Origin: an uncultured Novosphingobium sp.
Lineage (GTDB): Bacteria; Pseudomonadota; Alphaproteobacteria; Sphingomonadales; Sphingomonadaceae
NCBI GenBank assembly: GCA_937864195.1
Contig: CALMJG010000201.1
Span: 1-64,000, forward strand
Direction: 5' to 3'
Length of the DNA stretch: 64,000 bases
The position numbers and the translations under genes are program-made. The notes beneath the pieces are model-generated. The model saw nothing but the letters and a program-made list of their open reading frames with translations, did not search any database and was not told the DNA's origin. How positions within the stretch are numbered: the stretch's first letter is position 1; every line of letters starts with the position of its first letter. This document shows, in pieces, positions 18,102-26,891 of the stretch.

Positions 18102-19516
18102 ACTGCGGCTCCTGCAGCGTGGAGCGCTGCCTGCCGCCCGAACACCGCGCCGCGCAGGACTGAGGTCGAGCCGGTGTAGGTCCGGTAATAGATCCCCATC
18201 GTCTCGCCCGCGGCATAAAGACCGGGGATCGGATTGCCGTCGAGATCGATCACCCGCGCATGGCGGTCGGCCTTCAGTCCGCCAAAGGTGAACACGTTGG
18301 CGCTGATCACCGGCCAGGCGCGATAGGGCGCGGCGTCGATGGGACGTGCCCAGTTGGACTTGGTCGGGGTGAGGCCGTTGGTCGACAGGCCATCGGCCTT
18401 CAGCGGATCGAACGCGCCCGCGCCGCAAGACGCGTTGTAGGCGGCGATAGTGGCGGCGAGCGCCTCGGCGGGAACGTCGATGGCCCGGGCCAGCCCCTCC
18501 AGCGTGTCGGCGGTGACCGGCGGCTGGTCGGTGCGACTGCCCTTCTGCCAGTTGGGCACGTCATCCAGCTTCGCATCGCAGATCAGCCAGGCGATCCCGC
18601 CGCGCTGTTCGTAGATGCGGCGGGTGACGCTCTCGTAATGGGCGTCGACCGTGCCGGGGGCCTCGTCGGTGAAGCGCTCGCCCGAGGTGTTGACGAGGAC
18701 GCCATAGGGGAAAGTGAAGATCGCCGGTTCGGCAATGCCGGAACGCGGATCGACCGGCTCTGCATGGTACGATCCGAAATCGCCGTTGGGCGCGGCGCCG
18801 ATGTCCAGCGCCATGCGGATACCTTCGCCCTTGTTGTAGTGCCCGCCGCGCGCCACCGGGCGCAGGTTGATCGCACCGGGTCCGACATAGCGCGACAGCA
18901 TCTCGGCATTGCCTTCGAACCCGCCGCTGGCGAGGATCACTGCGTCGGCGGCGATCTCCCCGCGCGAGGTGGCAAGGCCCTTCACTGCGCCGCCTTCGGT
19001 CACGAGCGAGCGGGCGGTGGTTTCGAAGCGGAATTCGACGCCCTTGTCCTTGCAGGCGGCAGTCAGGGTTTCGACCATCGCCAGTCCGCCGCCGACCGGC
19101 AGCAGGCGGGTGGTGGTGGTGGTGATGAAGGCGGTGGGGAGGAAATCGAACTTCAGCCCGGCCTGCTCCAGCCAGCGCAGGGTCGGTCCGGCGTGCTCGG
19201 CAAAGGCGCCCAGCAGGTCGGGATCGACAGTCGACTGGGCGCGGGCCAGCGGCGACCAGTCCTGATGGTCGCGGACCATTTCCTGGACGATCGAGGGGTC
19301 GGTATAGCCGCCGGCATTGGCCATGAAGTGATCGACGAAATCGTCTGCGACCTCGTCCATCGACTTCATGCGCAGGTAGGCTTCGGTATGGCGGGTGTTG
19401 CCGCCATGCTCGCCCTCGGCGGCGCGTTCGACCAGGGTGACCTTGGCGCCAGCCTCGGCGGCGCTCAGCGCGGCGCTCAATCCGGCAATGCCGCTTCCGA
19501 CGACAACGATATGCAT
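18098..19516 (-). CDS. FAD-dependent oxidoreductase, tricarballylate-dehydrogenase-like
   Basis: Flavoprotein of 472 residues in the fumarate reductase/KstD superfamily. It has the FAD loop VVVGSGIAGLSAALSAAEAG, the second FAD contact ADAVILASGGFEGN and the C-terminal LYAAGETMGIYYRTYTGSTS, closest in my memory to TcuA. Such enzymes introduce or remove a C=C bond next to a carbonyl or carboxylate. No haem or Fe-S domain is present. It starts at ATG 19516, the last base of the upstream lyase stop, and its own stop overlaps the SDR. It is one of three members of the family in this cluster. 3-ketosteroid dehydrogenase-like chemistry is an alternative. Confidence 0.85.
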   Translation of the reverse strand: MHIVVVGSGIAGLSAALSAAEAGAKVTLVERAAEGEHGGNTRHTEAYLRMKSMDEVADDFVDHFMANAGGYTDPSIVQEMVRDHQDWSPLARAQSTVDPDLLGAFAEHAGPTLRWLEQAGLKFDFLPTAFITTTTTRLLPVGGGLAMVETLTAACKDKGVEFRFETTARSLVTEGGAVKGLATSRGEIAADAVILASGGFEGNAEMLSRYVGPGAINLRPVARGGHYNKGEGIRMALDIGAAPNGDFGSYHAEPVDPRSGIAEPAIFTFPYGVLVNTSGERFTDEAPGTVDAHYESVTRRIYEQRGGIAWLICDAKLDDVPNWQKGSRTDQPPVTADTLEGLARAIDVPAEALAATIAAYNASCGAGAFDPLKADGLSTNGLTPTKSNWARPIDAAPYRAWPVISANVFTFGGLKADRHARVIDLDGNPIPGLYAAGETMGIYYRTYTGSTSVLRGAVFGRQAALHAAGAAV

Positions 19517-20370
19517 CACGCTTCCCTTGCTGCGAATTGCTGTTCGAGCGCGTCCCAGCGGTCCTTGGCGACAGCCGCCTGGCGCTCCTCGAACGAGGCC
19601 AGCTTGTCGTGCACCGCGTCGAGCGAGCCGGTGGCCTTCAGCGAACCCAGCACCTCGACCGAGGCGCGCACGGCGGCCTGGAGAGCGGCATTGGCGTAAA
19701 GCACGATGCCAAAGCCCATGTCGGCCAGCTCCGCCTGCGGCAGCGGCGGGGTCTTGCCGCCGTGGACGATGTTGGCGACTTGCGGCACGCGAAGCTGGGC
19801 GATGCGGCGCATCTGTTCCGCATCGCGCGGCGCCTCGACGAAGCACAGGTCGGCCCCGGCCTCGATGAAGGCCTCGGCGCGGTCCAGCGCGGCGTCGATG
19901 CCTTCAACCGCCAGGGCATCGGTGCGGGCGATGATCAGCGTATCGCGGGTTCGGGCATCGGCGGCGGCGCGGATCTTGGGCAGCATCGCGTCCAGCGCGA
20001 CCACGCTCTTGCCGTTGAAATGGCCGCAGCGCTTGGGAAATTCCTGGTCTTCCAGCTGGATCGCGGCGGCTCCGGCGCGTTCCAGCACTTTCATCGTTCG
20101 CCAGGTGTTGACCTCGTTGCCGAAGCCGGTGTCGGCATCGACGATCAGCGGCAGGGCCACTGCATCGGCGATGCGCGACACGGTCTGCGCGATATCGTCA
20201 AGCGAGGTCAGGCCGATGTCCGGAGCGCCCAGCGCCATGTTGGCGATGCCCGCCCCGGTGACATAGACGCATTCGAACCCCAGATCCTCGATGATCCGGG
20301 CGAACAGCGCATTGGCCGCGCCCGGAGCGAGAACGGCCTGACGGCGAGAGACGATTTCGCGCAGGCTCAT
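19516..20370 (-). CDS. Isocitrate lyase/PEP mutase family lyase
   Basis: A 284-residue (beta/alpha)8 enzyme of the methylisocitrate lyase/PEP mutase group. It has the loop cysteine in PKRCGHF (C115), metal aspartates in VDADTGFGN (D78, D80) and E107-D108 in QLEDQ. Family members cleave a C-C bond in 2-hydroxy diacids (2-methylisocitrate, 2,3-dimethylmalate), decarboxylate oxaloacetate, or hydrolyse a C-P bond. The KRCGH loop favours a lyase over PEP mutase. It sits in a catabolic operon with a TcuA-like flavoprotein, two bases after the isochorismatase-fold gene, so it probably cleaves a branched dicarboxylate made downstream of ring cleavage. Confidence 0.85.
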   Translation of the reverse strand: MSLREIVSRRQAVLAPGAANALFARIIEDLGFECVYVTGAGIANMALGAPDIGLTSLDDIAQTVSRIADAVALPLIVDADTGFGNEVNTWRTMKVLERAGAAAIQLEDQEFPKRCGHFNGKSVVALDAMLPKIRAAADARTRDTLIIARTDALAVEGIDAALDRAEAFIEAGADLCFVEAPRDAEQMRRIAQLRVPQVANIVHGGKTPPLPQAELADMGFGIVLYANAALQAAVRASVEVLGSLKATGSLDAVHDKLASFEERQAAVAKDRWDALEQQFAAREA

Positions 20371-20372
20371 GG

Positions 20373-20966
20373 TCAGGCCTGACCCGCTTCTGCGACGAAG
20401 GCTTCGGTGTTGCTGACCGTGCCGACCGCCGGGGCGATCATGGTGATGAAGTGATCATGCAGGGCCGGGTTCGGCGCGGCGCAGATGTCCTCGATCACGA
20501 CCGGCGCGAAGCCCGCGTCATCGGCAAAGCGCGCGGTGCTTTCGACCACCAGGTGGGTGGCGACGCCGCCCAGGTACAGCCGCTTGATGCCGTTCTGCAT
20601 CAGCCAGGTCATCAGGCCGGTGTTGAAGAACGGATTGACGCACTGCTTGGTGATGACCAGCTCGCCATCCAGCGGGGCGACGGTCGGGTGGAACTCGGTG
20701 CCGAACTCGCCGACGATCGCCGCGCGGTTGCTCTTCAGGCCGCCGATCCGGGCCGCGACGCTCAGGCAGTCGGCATAGTCGGCGCGAAAGCCCAGGCGGA
20801 CGTGGACCACAGCCATGCCGGCAACGCGCGCCGCATCCAGGCAGCGCTTCGCATTGGTCAGGACGCCGCGTTCCTCGACGATTCTGGCAAGGCCATGCGC
20901 GCCGACCTTGCCGGCGGGGTCAACCATTTCGTTCTGCAGGTCGAGCAGCAGCAGGGCGGATTTCAT
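20373..20966 (-). CDS. Isochorismatase-fold hydrolase lacking the catalytic cysteine
   Basis: A 197-residue cysteine-hydrolase-fold protein. The catalytic Asp (D9 in LLLDLQNEM) and Lys (K107 in VITKQCVNPFF) are present, but the nucleophile motif reads GVATHLVVESTAR, where the family has GVATNxCVxxTAR. V140 stands at the cysteine position. Amidase members need that cysteine; true isochorismatases such as EntB and PhzD do without it and hydrolyse an enol ether. This may therefore be an enol-ether or other non-covalent hydrolase. It is the first enzyme gene after the TonB receptor in the minus-strand run. Confidence 0.85.
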   Translation of the reverse strand: MKSALLLLDLQNEMVDPAGKVGAHGLARIVEERGVLTNAKRCLDAARVAGMAVVHVRLGFRADYADCLSVAARIGGLKSNRAAIVGEFGTEFHPTVAPLDGELVITKQCVNPFFNTGLMTWLMQNGIKRLYLGGVATHLVVESTARFADDAGFAPVVIEDICAAPNPALHDHFITMIAPAVGTVSNTEAFVAEAGQA

Positions 20967-20995
20967 CAGGGTACTCCAGTTGTTCGTGGGGTGAC

Positions 20996-21033
20996 GGCAG
21001 CGCGGAGCGAAAAGGGGTTCGCGCCGCGCTGCC
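20996..21033 (-). other. Large intercistronic hairpin between TonB receptor 2 and its operon
   Basis: GGCAGCGCGG (20996-21005) pairs with CCGCGCTGCC (21024-21033). After one mismatch, GCGAA (21007-21011) pairs with TTCGC (21018-21022), closing a 6-base loop. There is no T-run downstream on the minus strand. It is probably a processing or partial-termination element that sets the receptor mRNA apart from the enzyme mRNA. Confidence 0.65.
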
Positions 21034-21045
21034 GCCGGAGAGGGC

Positions 21046-23364
21046 TCAGTATCGGAAGGACAGGGTGGCGCCCCAGGTGGCCGGCATCCCGGCGTAGCGG
21101 GCGGACACGTCCGCGATCTTGTAGGCGTTGGTCCAATAGTACTTGTCGGTCACGTTGCGGCCCCAGACGCTGATCTTCCAGCGTTCGTCGGCCGAGGCGA
21201 TCCCGGCGCGCAGGTCGAGCAGGGTGTAGCCATCGATGCCAAGGATCGCGTTGCCGCCCAGCGCGCCGTTGGTGGCGCTGCGCCCGTTGGCATTGGCGCC
21301 AACGAAGCCGCGCAGGCTGCCGGTCAGCGGGAACTCATAGTCCGCCGCCAGCGACCACTGCCACTTGGGGGTGTTGGGGAAGGCTTCGCCCTGGAAGTTG
21401 CGGACCGTGCCGAACGGATCGAAATTGGTGAAGCTGCCGATCTCGCTGTCGACATAGGTCACCGCGCCGTTCAGCGTCAGGCCGTCCACCGGGCGGACGA
21501 TCGCCTGCAATTCGGCGCCGGTCACCTTGGACTTGGGGATGTTCACCAGCAGGTTGAGCGGGCCGAAGATGTTCGGCGTCAGGATCACGCTGCCCAGCGC
21601 CTGCTTGTCGCGGTAGTCATAGTGGAACACCGCGCCGTTGAGCTGCACCGCGCGGTCCGCCAGGGTCAGCTTGAAACCCGCTTCATATGCGGTCAGCATT
21701 TCCTGGCTGACCGGGGTGTACTGCGCCACCGACGAGGCCGGGATCAGCGGGAAGGCGCCGACCTTGTAGCCGCGGCTGACGTTGGCATAGAGCAGGGTGT
21801 CGGCGTTCGGCTTGAAGTCCACGCCCAGGCGCCACGAGAGGTTGTCTTCCTTCAGCTCGGCGCGGGTGATCGCGGGCTTCAGCTGGGCATCGAGCTGGGT
21901 GCAGGCCGGGTTGGCGCCCAGCGCCGCCGGATTGCCCTGGCTGAGGATGCCGAGGCCGATGGCGAGGCTGCCATTGTCCGAATTGCCGGTGCAGCCGACG
22001 AACTTGTCGGACGTGTCGGTATAGCGCAGGCCGCCGTGCAGGGTGATCGTGTCGCTCACCGCCAGGTCGAGGTTGGCGAAGGCGGCATAGTTCCTGAAGT
22101 GCTGGTCCGACGAGATCGGGATGCGGTCCGGAACCGGCAGGCCGAAGAACACCGCGAAAGGCGCAAAGCCGGAAGCCTCGGTCGAGCGCAGCGCCTGGAC
22201 TTCGCTGACCTTGTTGTTCTCGTAATTGGCGCCAACGATCCAGCGGCTGCCATTGCCGAATTCGCCCGACACGCGCAGCTCCTGGAAGAAGGCCTTGATC
22301 GTGCCGGTGTCGCGGGTGTCGACCAGGACCAGCGCGGTGCCATCGGGATCGAGCAGGTCGTCCTGGCGGTAATCGGCATAGGACGTCAGCGCGGTGACGG
22401 TAACGGCGTCGGTCAACTCGTAGTCGAGGCGCGCCGTCAGCTGCCACTGGCGGTCGTCGCGCTTGGGATCGGTCCCGGCGGTCCAGTCACCCACGCGGGC
22501 ATCGCCCGTCACCAGCGGCTGCGTGCCCAGCAGCGGATTGACGAACGGCGGCATCAGCGGGTTGACCTGGATCAGCTGCGCGCCCTGCACGTCGGACTTG
22601 TCCCAGAACGCATTGGCGCCGAGCTTGACCGTCAGGCGATCGCCGGCGGCGATATCGACCAGCGCGCGGACCTGGGTGAAGTTGCGCTTGCCGTTGCGGT
22701 CGTTCGGGCGGGTGGCGCTGCGCTGCCATTCGCCCGAGCCTTCGTGGCGGGCGGCCAGGCGAATGCCGATGCTGTCGCTGAGCGGGGCGGAGATGAACCC
22801 GCCCAGTTCCCAGGCGTTGAAGCGGCCATAGCCCGCGTCCAGCCCGGCCTTCAGCTCGCTGGTCGGCCGCGCCGCGACATAGTTGACCGCGCCGCCGGTG
22901 GAGTTCGATCCGAACAGCAGGCCCTGCGGACCTTTCAGCACTTCGACGCGCTGGAGGTCGAACCCGGCGCCGCGCGACATGGCGGAGAAGGGCAGCGGCG
23001 CTTCGTCCTGATAGACCGTGACCGTAGGGGTCGAGGCGATGTCATAATTGTAGAAGCCGACGCCGCGCAGCGAATAGACCGGGGTGCTGTAGGCCGACTG
23101 GGTGAAGGTAAAGCCGGGCACGATCTTGCCCAGATCCTCGGCGCCCTTGATCCCGGCCGAGACCAGATCGTCGCCCGAGGCGGCGCTGATCGACATCGGC
23201 ACGTCATTGAGCGATTCCGCGCGCTTGGTGGCTGTAACGATGATCTCGCCGCCATTGGCTTCGGCAGCCGCAGGCTCGGCGGCCTGGGCCCAGGCGGTGG
23301 CGGGAAGGGTGCCGACGGCGATGGCGAGGCACGAGGCCAGCACGGTGATGCGCGGTGCGTTCAT
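21046..23364 (-). CDS. TonB-dependent receptor 2
   Basis: Outer-membrane importer of 772 residues with a signal peptide (to about AWAQA), a TonB box in GEIIVTATKRAES, a plug (VPMSISAASG to LFGSNSTGGAVNYVAARPT) and a barrel ending ATLSFRY with a terminal aromatic residue. It heads a minus-strand operon running to the sulfatase and faces a flavoprotein gene across the 137-base gap that holds LysR box site 2. It is not a recent duplicate of receptor 1: the barrels differ widely, so the two may take different forms of the substrate. Confidence 0.93.
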   Translation of the reverse strand: MNAPRITVLASCLAIAVGTLPATAWAQAAEPAAAEANGGEIIVTATKRAESLNDVPMSISAASGDDLVSAGIKGAEDLGKIVPGFTFTQSAYSTPVYSLRGVGFYNYDIASTPTVTVYQDEAPLPFSAMSRGAGFDLQRVEVLKGPQGLLFGSNSTGGAVNYVAARPTSELKAGLDAGYGRFNAWELGGFISAPLSDSIGIRLAARHEGSGEWQRSATRPNDRNGKRNFTQVRALVDIAAGDRLTVKLGANAFWDKSDVQGAQLIQVNPLMPPFVNPLLGTQPLVTGDARVGDWTAGTDPKRDDRQWQLTARLDYELTDAVTVTALTSYADYRQDDLLDPDGTALVLVDTRDTGTIKAFFQELRVSGEFGNGSRWIVGANYENNKVSEVQALRSTEASGFAPFAVFFGLPVPDRIPISSDQHFRNYAAFANLDLAVSDTITLHGGLRYTDTSDKFVGCTGNSDNGSLAIGLGILSQGNPAALGANPACTQLDAQLKPAITRAELKEDNLSWRLGVDFKPNADTLLYANVSRGYKVGAFPLIPASSVAQYTPVSQEMLTAYEAGFKLTLADRAVQLNGAVFHYDYRDKQALGSVILTPNIFGPLNLLVNIPKSKVTGAELQAIVRPVDGLTLNGAVTYVDSEIGSFTNFDPFGTVRNFQGEAFPNTPKWQWSLAADYEFPLTGSLRGFVGANANGRSATNGALGGNAILGIDGYTLLDLRAGIASADERWKISVWGRNVTDKYYWTNAYKIADVSARYAGMPATWGATLSFRY

Positions 23365-23473
23365 GAAACGTCTCCCTTGGTTCCGGCGGCGAAACTTGCT
23401 GCACGCCTGTGCCTGCTTGGCACTTGACGAGGGGGCTAGATCATCGTCATCATTGAGGGAAGTGATAAGAATT

Positions 23474-23486
23474 GATAGCCTTTATC
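23474..23486 (-). promoter_or_regulatory. LysR-type box, site 2 (GATA-N5-TATC), upstream of TonB receptor 2
   Basis: Read on the minus strand this is GATAAAGGCTATC, identical to site 1, and it ends 109 bases before the receptor start (site 1: 108). Bases after it (AATTCTTATCACTTC) also resemble the site 1 flank (CAAAATCATCGCTTC). It also lies 15 bases before the GTG of the divergent flavoprotein gene, so it could act on both. Confidence 0.62.
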
Positions 23487-23501
23487 GACAAGGATGATAA
23501 C

Positions 23502-24962
23502 GTGACTGGAGTTGCAAAGCAGGTAATCGTCGTCGGCGCGGGCAATGCCGCCCTTTGTGCCGCGATTTCAGCGGCGGAGAGCGGCGCGCGCGTGACCGTG
23601 CTGGAGCGCGCGCCGCGCATCGCCCGGGGCGGCAACTCCGCATTCACCGGCGGGTGCTTTCGCACCGTCTACGAAGGCGCGGACGACATTGCGCGGCTGG
23701 TGCCCGACCTGACCCCGGAGGAGCGCGATTCGAGCGACTTCGGCACCTATGACGCGGAAACCTTCTATCTCGATCTGTGCCGCCTCAGCGACTACCGCGC
23801 GGACCCGGCGCTGATCGAACTGCTGGTGGCGGAAAGCCTGCCGACCCTGCTGTGGATGCAGGGGCAGGGGGTGCGGTTCCTGCCGGCCTATGGGCGCCAG
23901 TCGTTCAAGGTCGATGGGCGCAACGTGTTTTGGGGCGGCCTGACCATCGAGACGGCGGGCGGCGGCATGGGCCTGGTCGACGCGCTGTTCCGCCGCGCCG
24001 AGGAACTGGGTATCGCCATCCGCTATGACAGCAAGGTCGAGCGCCTGCTGGGCGACCGCCACTCGGTGCGCGGCGTGGTGGTCAACGGCGAGGAACTGCG
24101 CGGCGATGCGGTGATCCTGGCGGCGGGGGGCTATCACGCCAATACCGAGGCGCGGGTGAAGTACCTGGGCCAGGGCTGGGATCTCGCGAAGGTGCGCGGC
24201 TCGCGCTACAATACCGGCAACGTGATCCAGGCGGCGCTGGACATCGGCGCGCGGGCGCATGGCAACTGGTCTGGCTGCCACAGCGTGTTCTTCGATGCGG
24301 GCGCCGCCGATTTCGGTGACCTGGCGTTCCTCAACCAGCAGAAGAACTATTTTACCCTGGGGGTCGTCGTGAACCTGAAGGGCGAGCGGTTCTTCGACGA
24401 AGGCTCGGACTTCCGGAACTACACCTATTCCAAGATGGGCGCGGCGATTCTGAAACAGCCGGGCGGAACCGGCTGGCAGATCTTCGATTCGCGCGGCATT
24501 GCCATCCTGCCGGATGAATACCGCACCCCGCGCGCCGCCCGCTTCGAGGCGCCGACGCTGGAAGCACTGGCCGACAAGCTGGAAGGGATCGACCGCGAGG
24601 CTTTCCTGCGCACCGTGCGGGACTACAACGCGGCGATCGATGATACGGCGCCTTTCAACCCGGCGGTCAAGGACGGGCGGCGCACCACCGGCCTGGCCAT
24701 CGACAAGTCCAACTGGGCCCGCGCCATCGCCGAGCCGCCGTTCGTCGCCTATCAGGTGACCTGTGGGATCACACTGACCTATGGCGGCCTGGCCATCGAC
24801 GAACAGGCGCGGGTGCTCAGCGAGGAAGGCGCGCCGATTGCCGGGCTTTATGCCGCGGGCGAACTGGTCGGCGGGCTCTACTACGATCGCTATCCGGGCG
24901 GCGCGGGGCTGACCAGCGGATCGGTGTTCGGGCGGATCGCGGGGCAGCAGGCCGCCGCCTGA
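23502..24962 (+). CDS. FAD-dependent oxidoreductase, tricarballylate-dehydrogenase-like (second copy)
   Basis: Flavoprotein of 486 residues with QVIVVGAGNAALCAAISAAE, GGNSAFTGGCFR, the inner FAD contact AVILAAGGYHAN and the C-terminal LYAAGELVGGLYYDRYPGGA. The short-chain fumarate reductase/TcuA class fits best; it would abstract hydride beside a carboxylate or ketone. I chose GTG 23502 because AAGGA lies 7 bases upstream; an in-frame TTG at 23472 would run through LysR box site 2. It is clearly diverged from the family member at 18098, so this is an old paralogue. It converges on the LysR gene with a 7-base gap. Confidence 0.85.
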   Translation: MTGVAKQVIVVGAGNAALCAAISAAESGARVTVLERAPRIARGGNSAFTGGCFRTVYEGADDIARLVPDLTPEERDSSDFGTYDAETFYLDLCRLSDYRADPALIELLVAESLPTLLWMQGQGVRFLPAYGRQSFKVDGRNVFWGGLTIETAGGGMGLVDALFRRAEELGIAIRYDSKVERLLGDRHSVRGVVVNGEELRGDAVILAAGGYHANTEARVKYLGQGWDLAKVRGSRYNTGNVIQAALDIGARAHGNWSGCHSVFFDAGAADFGDLAFLNQQKNYFTLGVVVNLKGERFFDEGSDFRNYTYSKMGAAILKQPGGTGWQIFDSRGIAILPDEYRTPRAARFEAPTLEALADKLEGIDREAFLRTVRDYNAAIDDTAPFNPAVKDGRRTTGLAIDKSNWARAIAEPPFVAYQVTCGITLTYGGLAIDEQARVLSEEGAPIAGLYAAGELVGGLYYDRYPGGAGLTSGSVFGRIAGQQAAA

Positions 24963-24969
24963 CCAGCGT

Positions 24970-25896
24970 CTATTGGGCGGCGATGTCGGCCAGGGTGTCG
25001 CGCAGCCAGGTCAGGGCAATGTCCTTGGCCTGGTCCGGCCGCCACAGCGCCGCGATCTCAAGCTTGGGTGTGGGCAGAGGCGGGGTGACCCATTTGAGGT
25101 TCCATTCGCCCGTCAGGGTGGTGGCGAGCCGCTTGGGCAGGATCGCCACCGCATCGCTGGCGGCGACGATCCGGGCGAAGATCAGGTAATTGCCCATGGT
25201 CAGGCGCAGGTTGGCTTCCTTGCCGATATCGTCCCACAGCATCATCTCGTGGTTGAAGGCGATGCGGGGGATCGCGGAATAGCCGATGTGGCGTAGCCGC
25301 AGGAATGCGTCGGGGTCCATGTCCTCCTGCAGCGCATCGTTGTCCGCCGCGCCGATGCAGACATAGCTATCCTTGTAGAGCACGGCCTTTTCCATGCCCG
25401 ATGTGCGCAGCGCGCTGGCCGGGATCAGGAACATGTCGATGTCCGGCCGGGCGGCGCGGTTGATGAACTGGGGGCGCATGTCGACGAAATCGAACGAGAG
25501 GTTCGGCGCTTCCCGCGCCGAACGTTCCAGCAGTTTCGCGCCGAACAGCGCAGCCACGTAGTCCGCCGTGGCGATCACCATCCGCCGCTCGACCGTATCG
25601 AGATTGCCGAGCGACTTGGTCAGGACCGAACGCACCCCGTTGAGCAGCTTGGTCACGTCCGGCATGATCTGTTCGGCCAGCGGCGTGGGCACCATTTCGC
25701 TACCCGACCAGTTGAACAGCTCGTCCCCCAGCGCCAGCCGCAGCCGGTTGAGCGCAGCGCTGACCGTGGACTGCGCCAGGTTCAGCGTCTTGGCCGCATT
25801 GGAGACGTTGCGGGTGGTCCAGATGGCCTCCATCGTCACCAGCAGGTTCACATCGAAGTCGCGCAATTGCATCGCGGCGCCAGTCTTATTGTTCAT
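24970..25896 (-). CDS. LysR-family transcriptional regulator
   Basis: A 308-residue regulator with an N-terminal winged helix-turn-helix (residues about 10-68: LRDFDVNLLVTMEAIWTTRN, then NAAKTLNLAQSTVSAALNRL) and a C-terminal substrate-binding domain. The sequence resembles the NodD/PcpR-type branch, which answers to aromatic ligands. Two starts are possible: ATG 25896, three bases from LysR box site 3, or ATG 25872 (MQLRDFDVN). The second would put the box at a normal autoregulatory distance. It is the only regulator inside the 10.8-32.3 kb cluster and sits between its two arms, so it is the likely controller of all three boxes. Confidence 0.9.
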   Translation of the reverse strand: MNNKTGAAMQLRDFDVNLLVTMEAIWTTRNVSNAAKTLNLAQSTVSAALNRLRLALGDELFNWSGSEMVPTPLAEQIMPDVTKLLNGVRSVLTKSLGNLDTVERRMVIATADYVAALFGAKLLERSAREAPNLSFDFVDMRPQFINRAARPDIDMFLIPASALRTSGMEKAVLYKDSYVCIGAADNDALQEDMDPDAFLRLRHIGYSAIPRIAFNHEMMLWDDIGKEANLRLTMGNYLIFARIVAASDAVAILPKRLATTLTGEWNLKWVTPPLPTPKLEIAALWRPDQAKDIALTWLRDTLADIAAQ

Positions 25897-25899
25897 GGC

Positions 25900-25912
25900 G
25901 ATAGTTGCTATC
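25900..25912 (+). promoter_or_regulatory. LysR-type box, site 3 (GATA-N5-TATC), in the LysR/dioxygenase divergent promoter
   Basis: GATAGTTGCTATC followed by CAAACATATCG; site 1 reads GCTATCCAAAATCATCG over the same span. It lies between the LysR start and the dioxygenase ATG (81 bases away), the usual place for a LysR recognition site. Confidence 0.6.
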
Positions 25913-25993
25913 CAAACATATCGTATACGGCAATAGCAAAGCGTGGAGTAGCCACAATCAAGGTCACGAATCGGTGATGCTTGGGAGTGGACA

Positions 25994-26890
25994 ATGGCTG
26001 AATTGCAGAACCTCGCCTATGTGGTGATCGCGGCAAGCGATCTGGGCGCCTGGCGAACCTATGTCGAAACGATCGTTGGCGCGGGCACCTGCGAAGCTGC
26101 GGGCGGCGCACTTGGCCTGCGGCTTGACGATCACCCCTGGCGGGTGCTGATCGCGCCGGGCGCCGATGACGACATGACCCATGCGGGCTGGGATCTGGGT
26201 TCGGACGAAGAGCTTGACGAATATGTCGCCGCGCTGCGTGCCAAGGGTGCGGACGTGGTCGAGGAGGCGGCCGGGCTTGCCGCCGCGCGCTGCGTCACCC
26301 GGCTCTACAGCCTGGCCGACCCCAACGGCTTCCGCCACGAATTCTTCACCGGCCGCACCGGGCTCGTCGCCGATGGCGGCGCGCTTTCCCCGATCCTGCG
26401 CGGCAGGTTCGTTACGGGCGATCTGGGCATCGGCCACATCCTGCCGGTGTCGAAGGACTATGACGAGGGCGTCAGCTGGTATCGCAGCGTCCTCGGCCTG
26501 CGCTACAGCGACCGGATCCGCCAGGAAATGGCGCCCGGCGTCTATGCCGATGCGACCTTCTTCCACACCGCCACCGGGCGGCACCACTCGCTGGCGACCG
26601 GGGCCTTCCCCTCGCCCAAGCGGCTCAACCACCTGATGCTGGAATTCAGCGACATGAACGACGTGGGCTTTGCCTGCGACCGCGCGAAGAAGGCTGGCAT
26701 CCCGATCGTGCTGGAGCTGGGCCACCACCCGAACGACCAGATGTTCAGCTTCTACATGCGCACGCCTTCGGGCTTCGGGCTGGAGCTGGGTTACGGCGGC
26801 GTCGTGATCGAGGAGGGCAAGTGGGAGCCGCAGGTCTATCCGGTGATGTCCGACTGGGGCCATGCCCGCAACATGAACATGGTCGACTGA
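25994..26890 (+). CDS. Type I extradiol ring-cleavage dioxygenase (VOC family)
   Basis: A 298-residue Fe(II) enzyme that would open a catechol next to its two hydroxyls. Two VOC modules are present. The metal ligands fall at H148 (GIGHILP), H213 (LNHLMLEF) and E264 (GLELGYGG), spaced as in 2,3-dihydroxybiphenyl 1,2-dioxygenase (146/210/260). The length matches BphC and HsaC. It is the first gene of a tightly packed plus-strand operon, one base before the flavin reductase. The expected hydrolase partner is the HsaD-like gene at 16466. The substrate is inferred to be a substituted catechol. Confidence 0.9.
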   Translation: MAELQNLAYVVIAASDLGAWRTYVETIVGAGTCEAAGGALGLRLDDHPWRVLIAPGADDDMTHAGWDLGSDEELDEYVAALRAKGADVVEEAAGLAAARCVTRLYSLADPNGFRHEFFTGRTGLVADGGALSPILRGRFVTGDLGIGHILPVSKDYDEGVSWYRSVLGLRYSDRIRQEMAPGVYADATFFHTATGRHHSLATGAFPSPKRLNHLMLEFSDMNDVGFACDRAKKAGIPIVLELGHHPNDQMFSFYMRTPSGFGLELGYGGVVIEEGKWEPQVYPVMSDWGHARNMNMVD

Positions 26891-26891
26891 C

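Noticed and set aside
20996..21033. Calling the hairpin after TonB receptor 2 a rho-independent terminator
   Set aside because: No T-run follows on the minus strand, and the enzyme genes continue downstream without another evident promoter.
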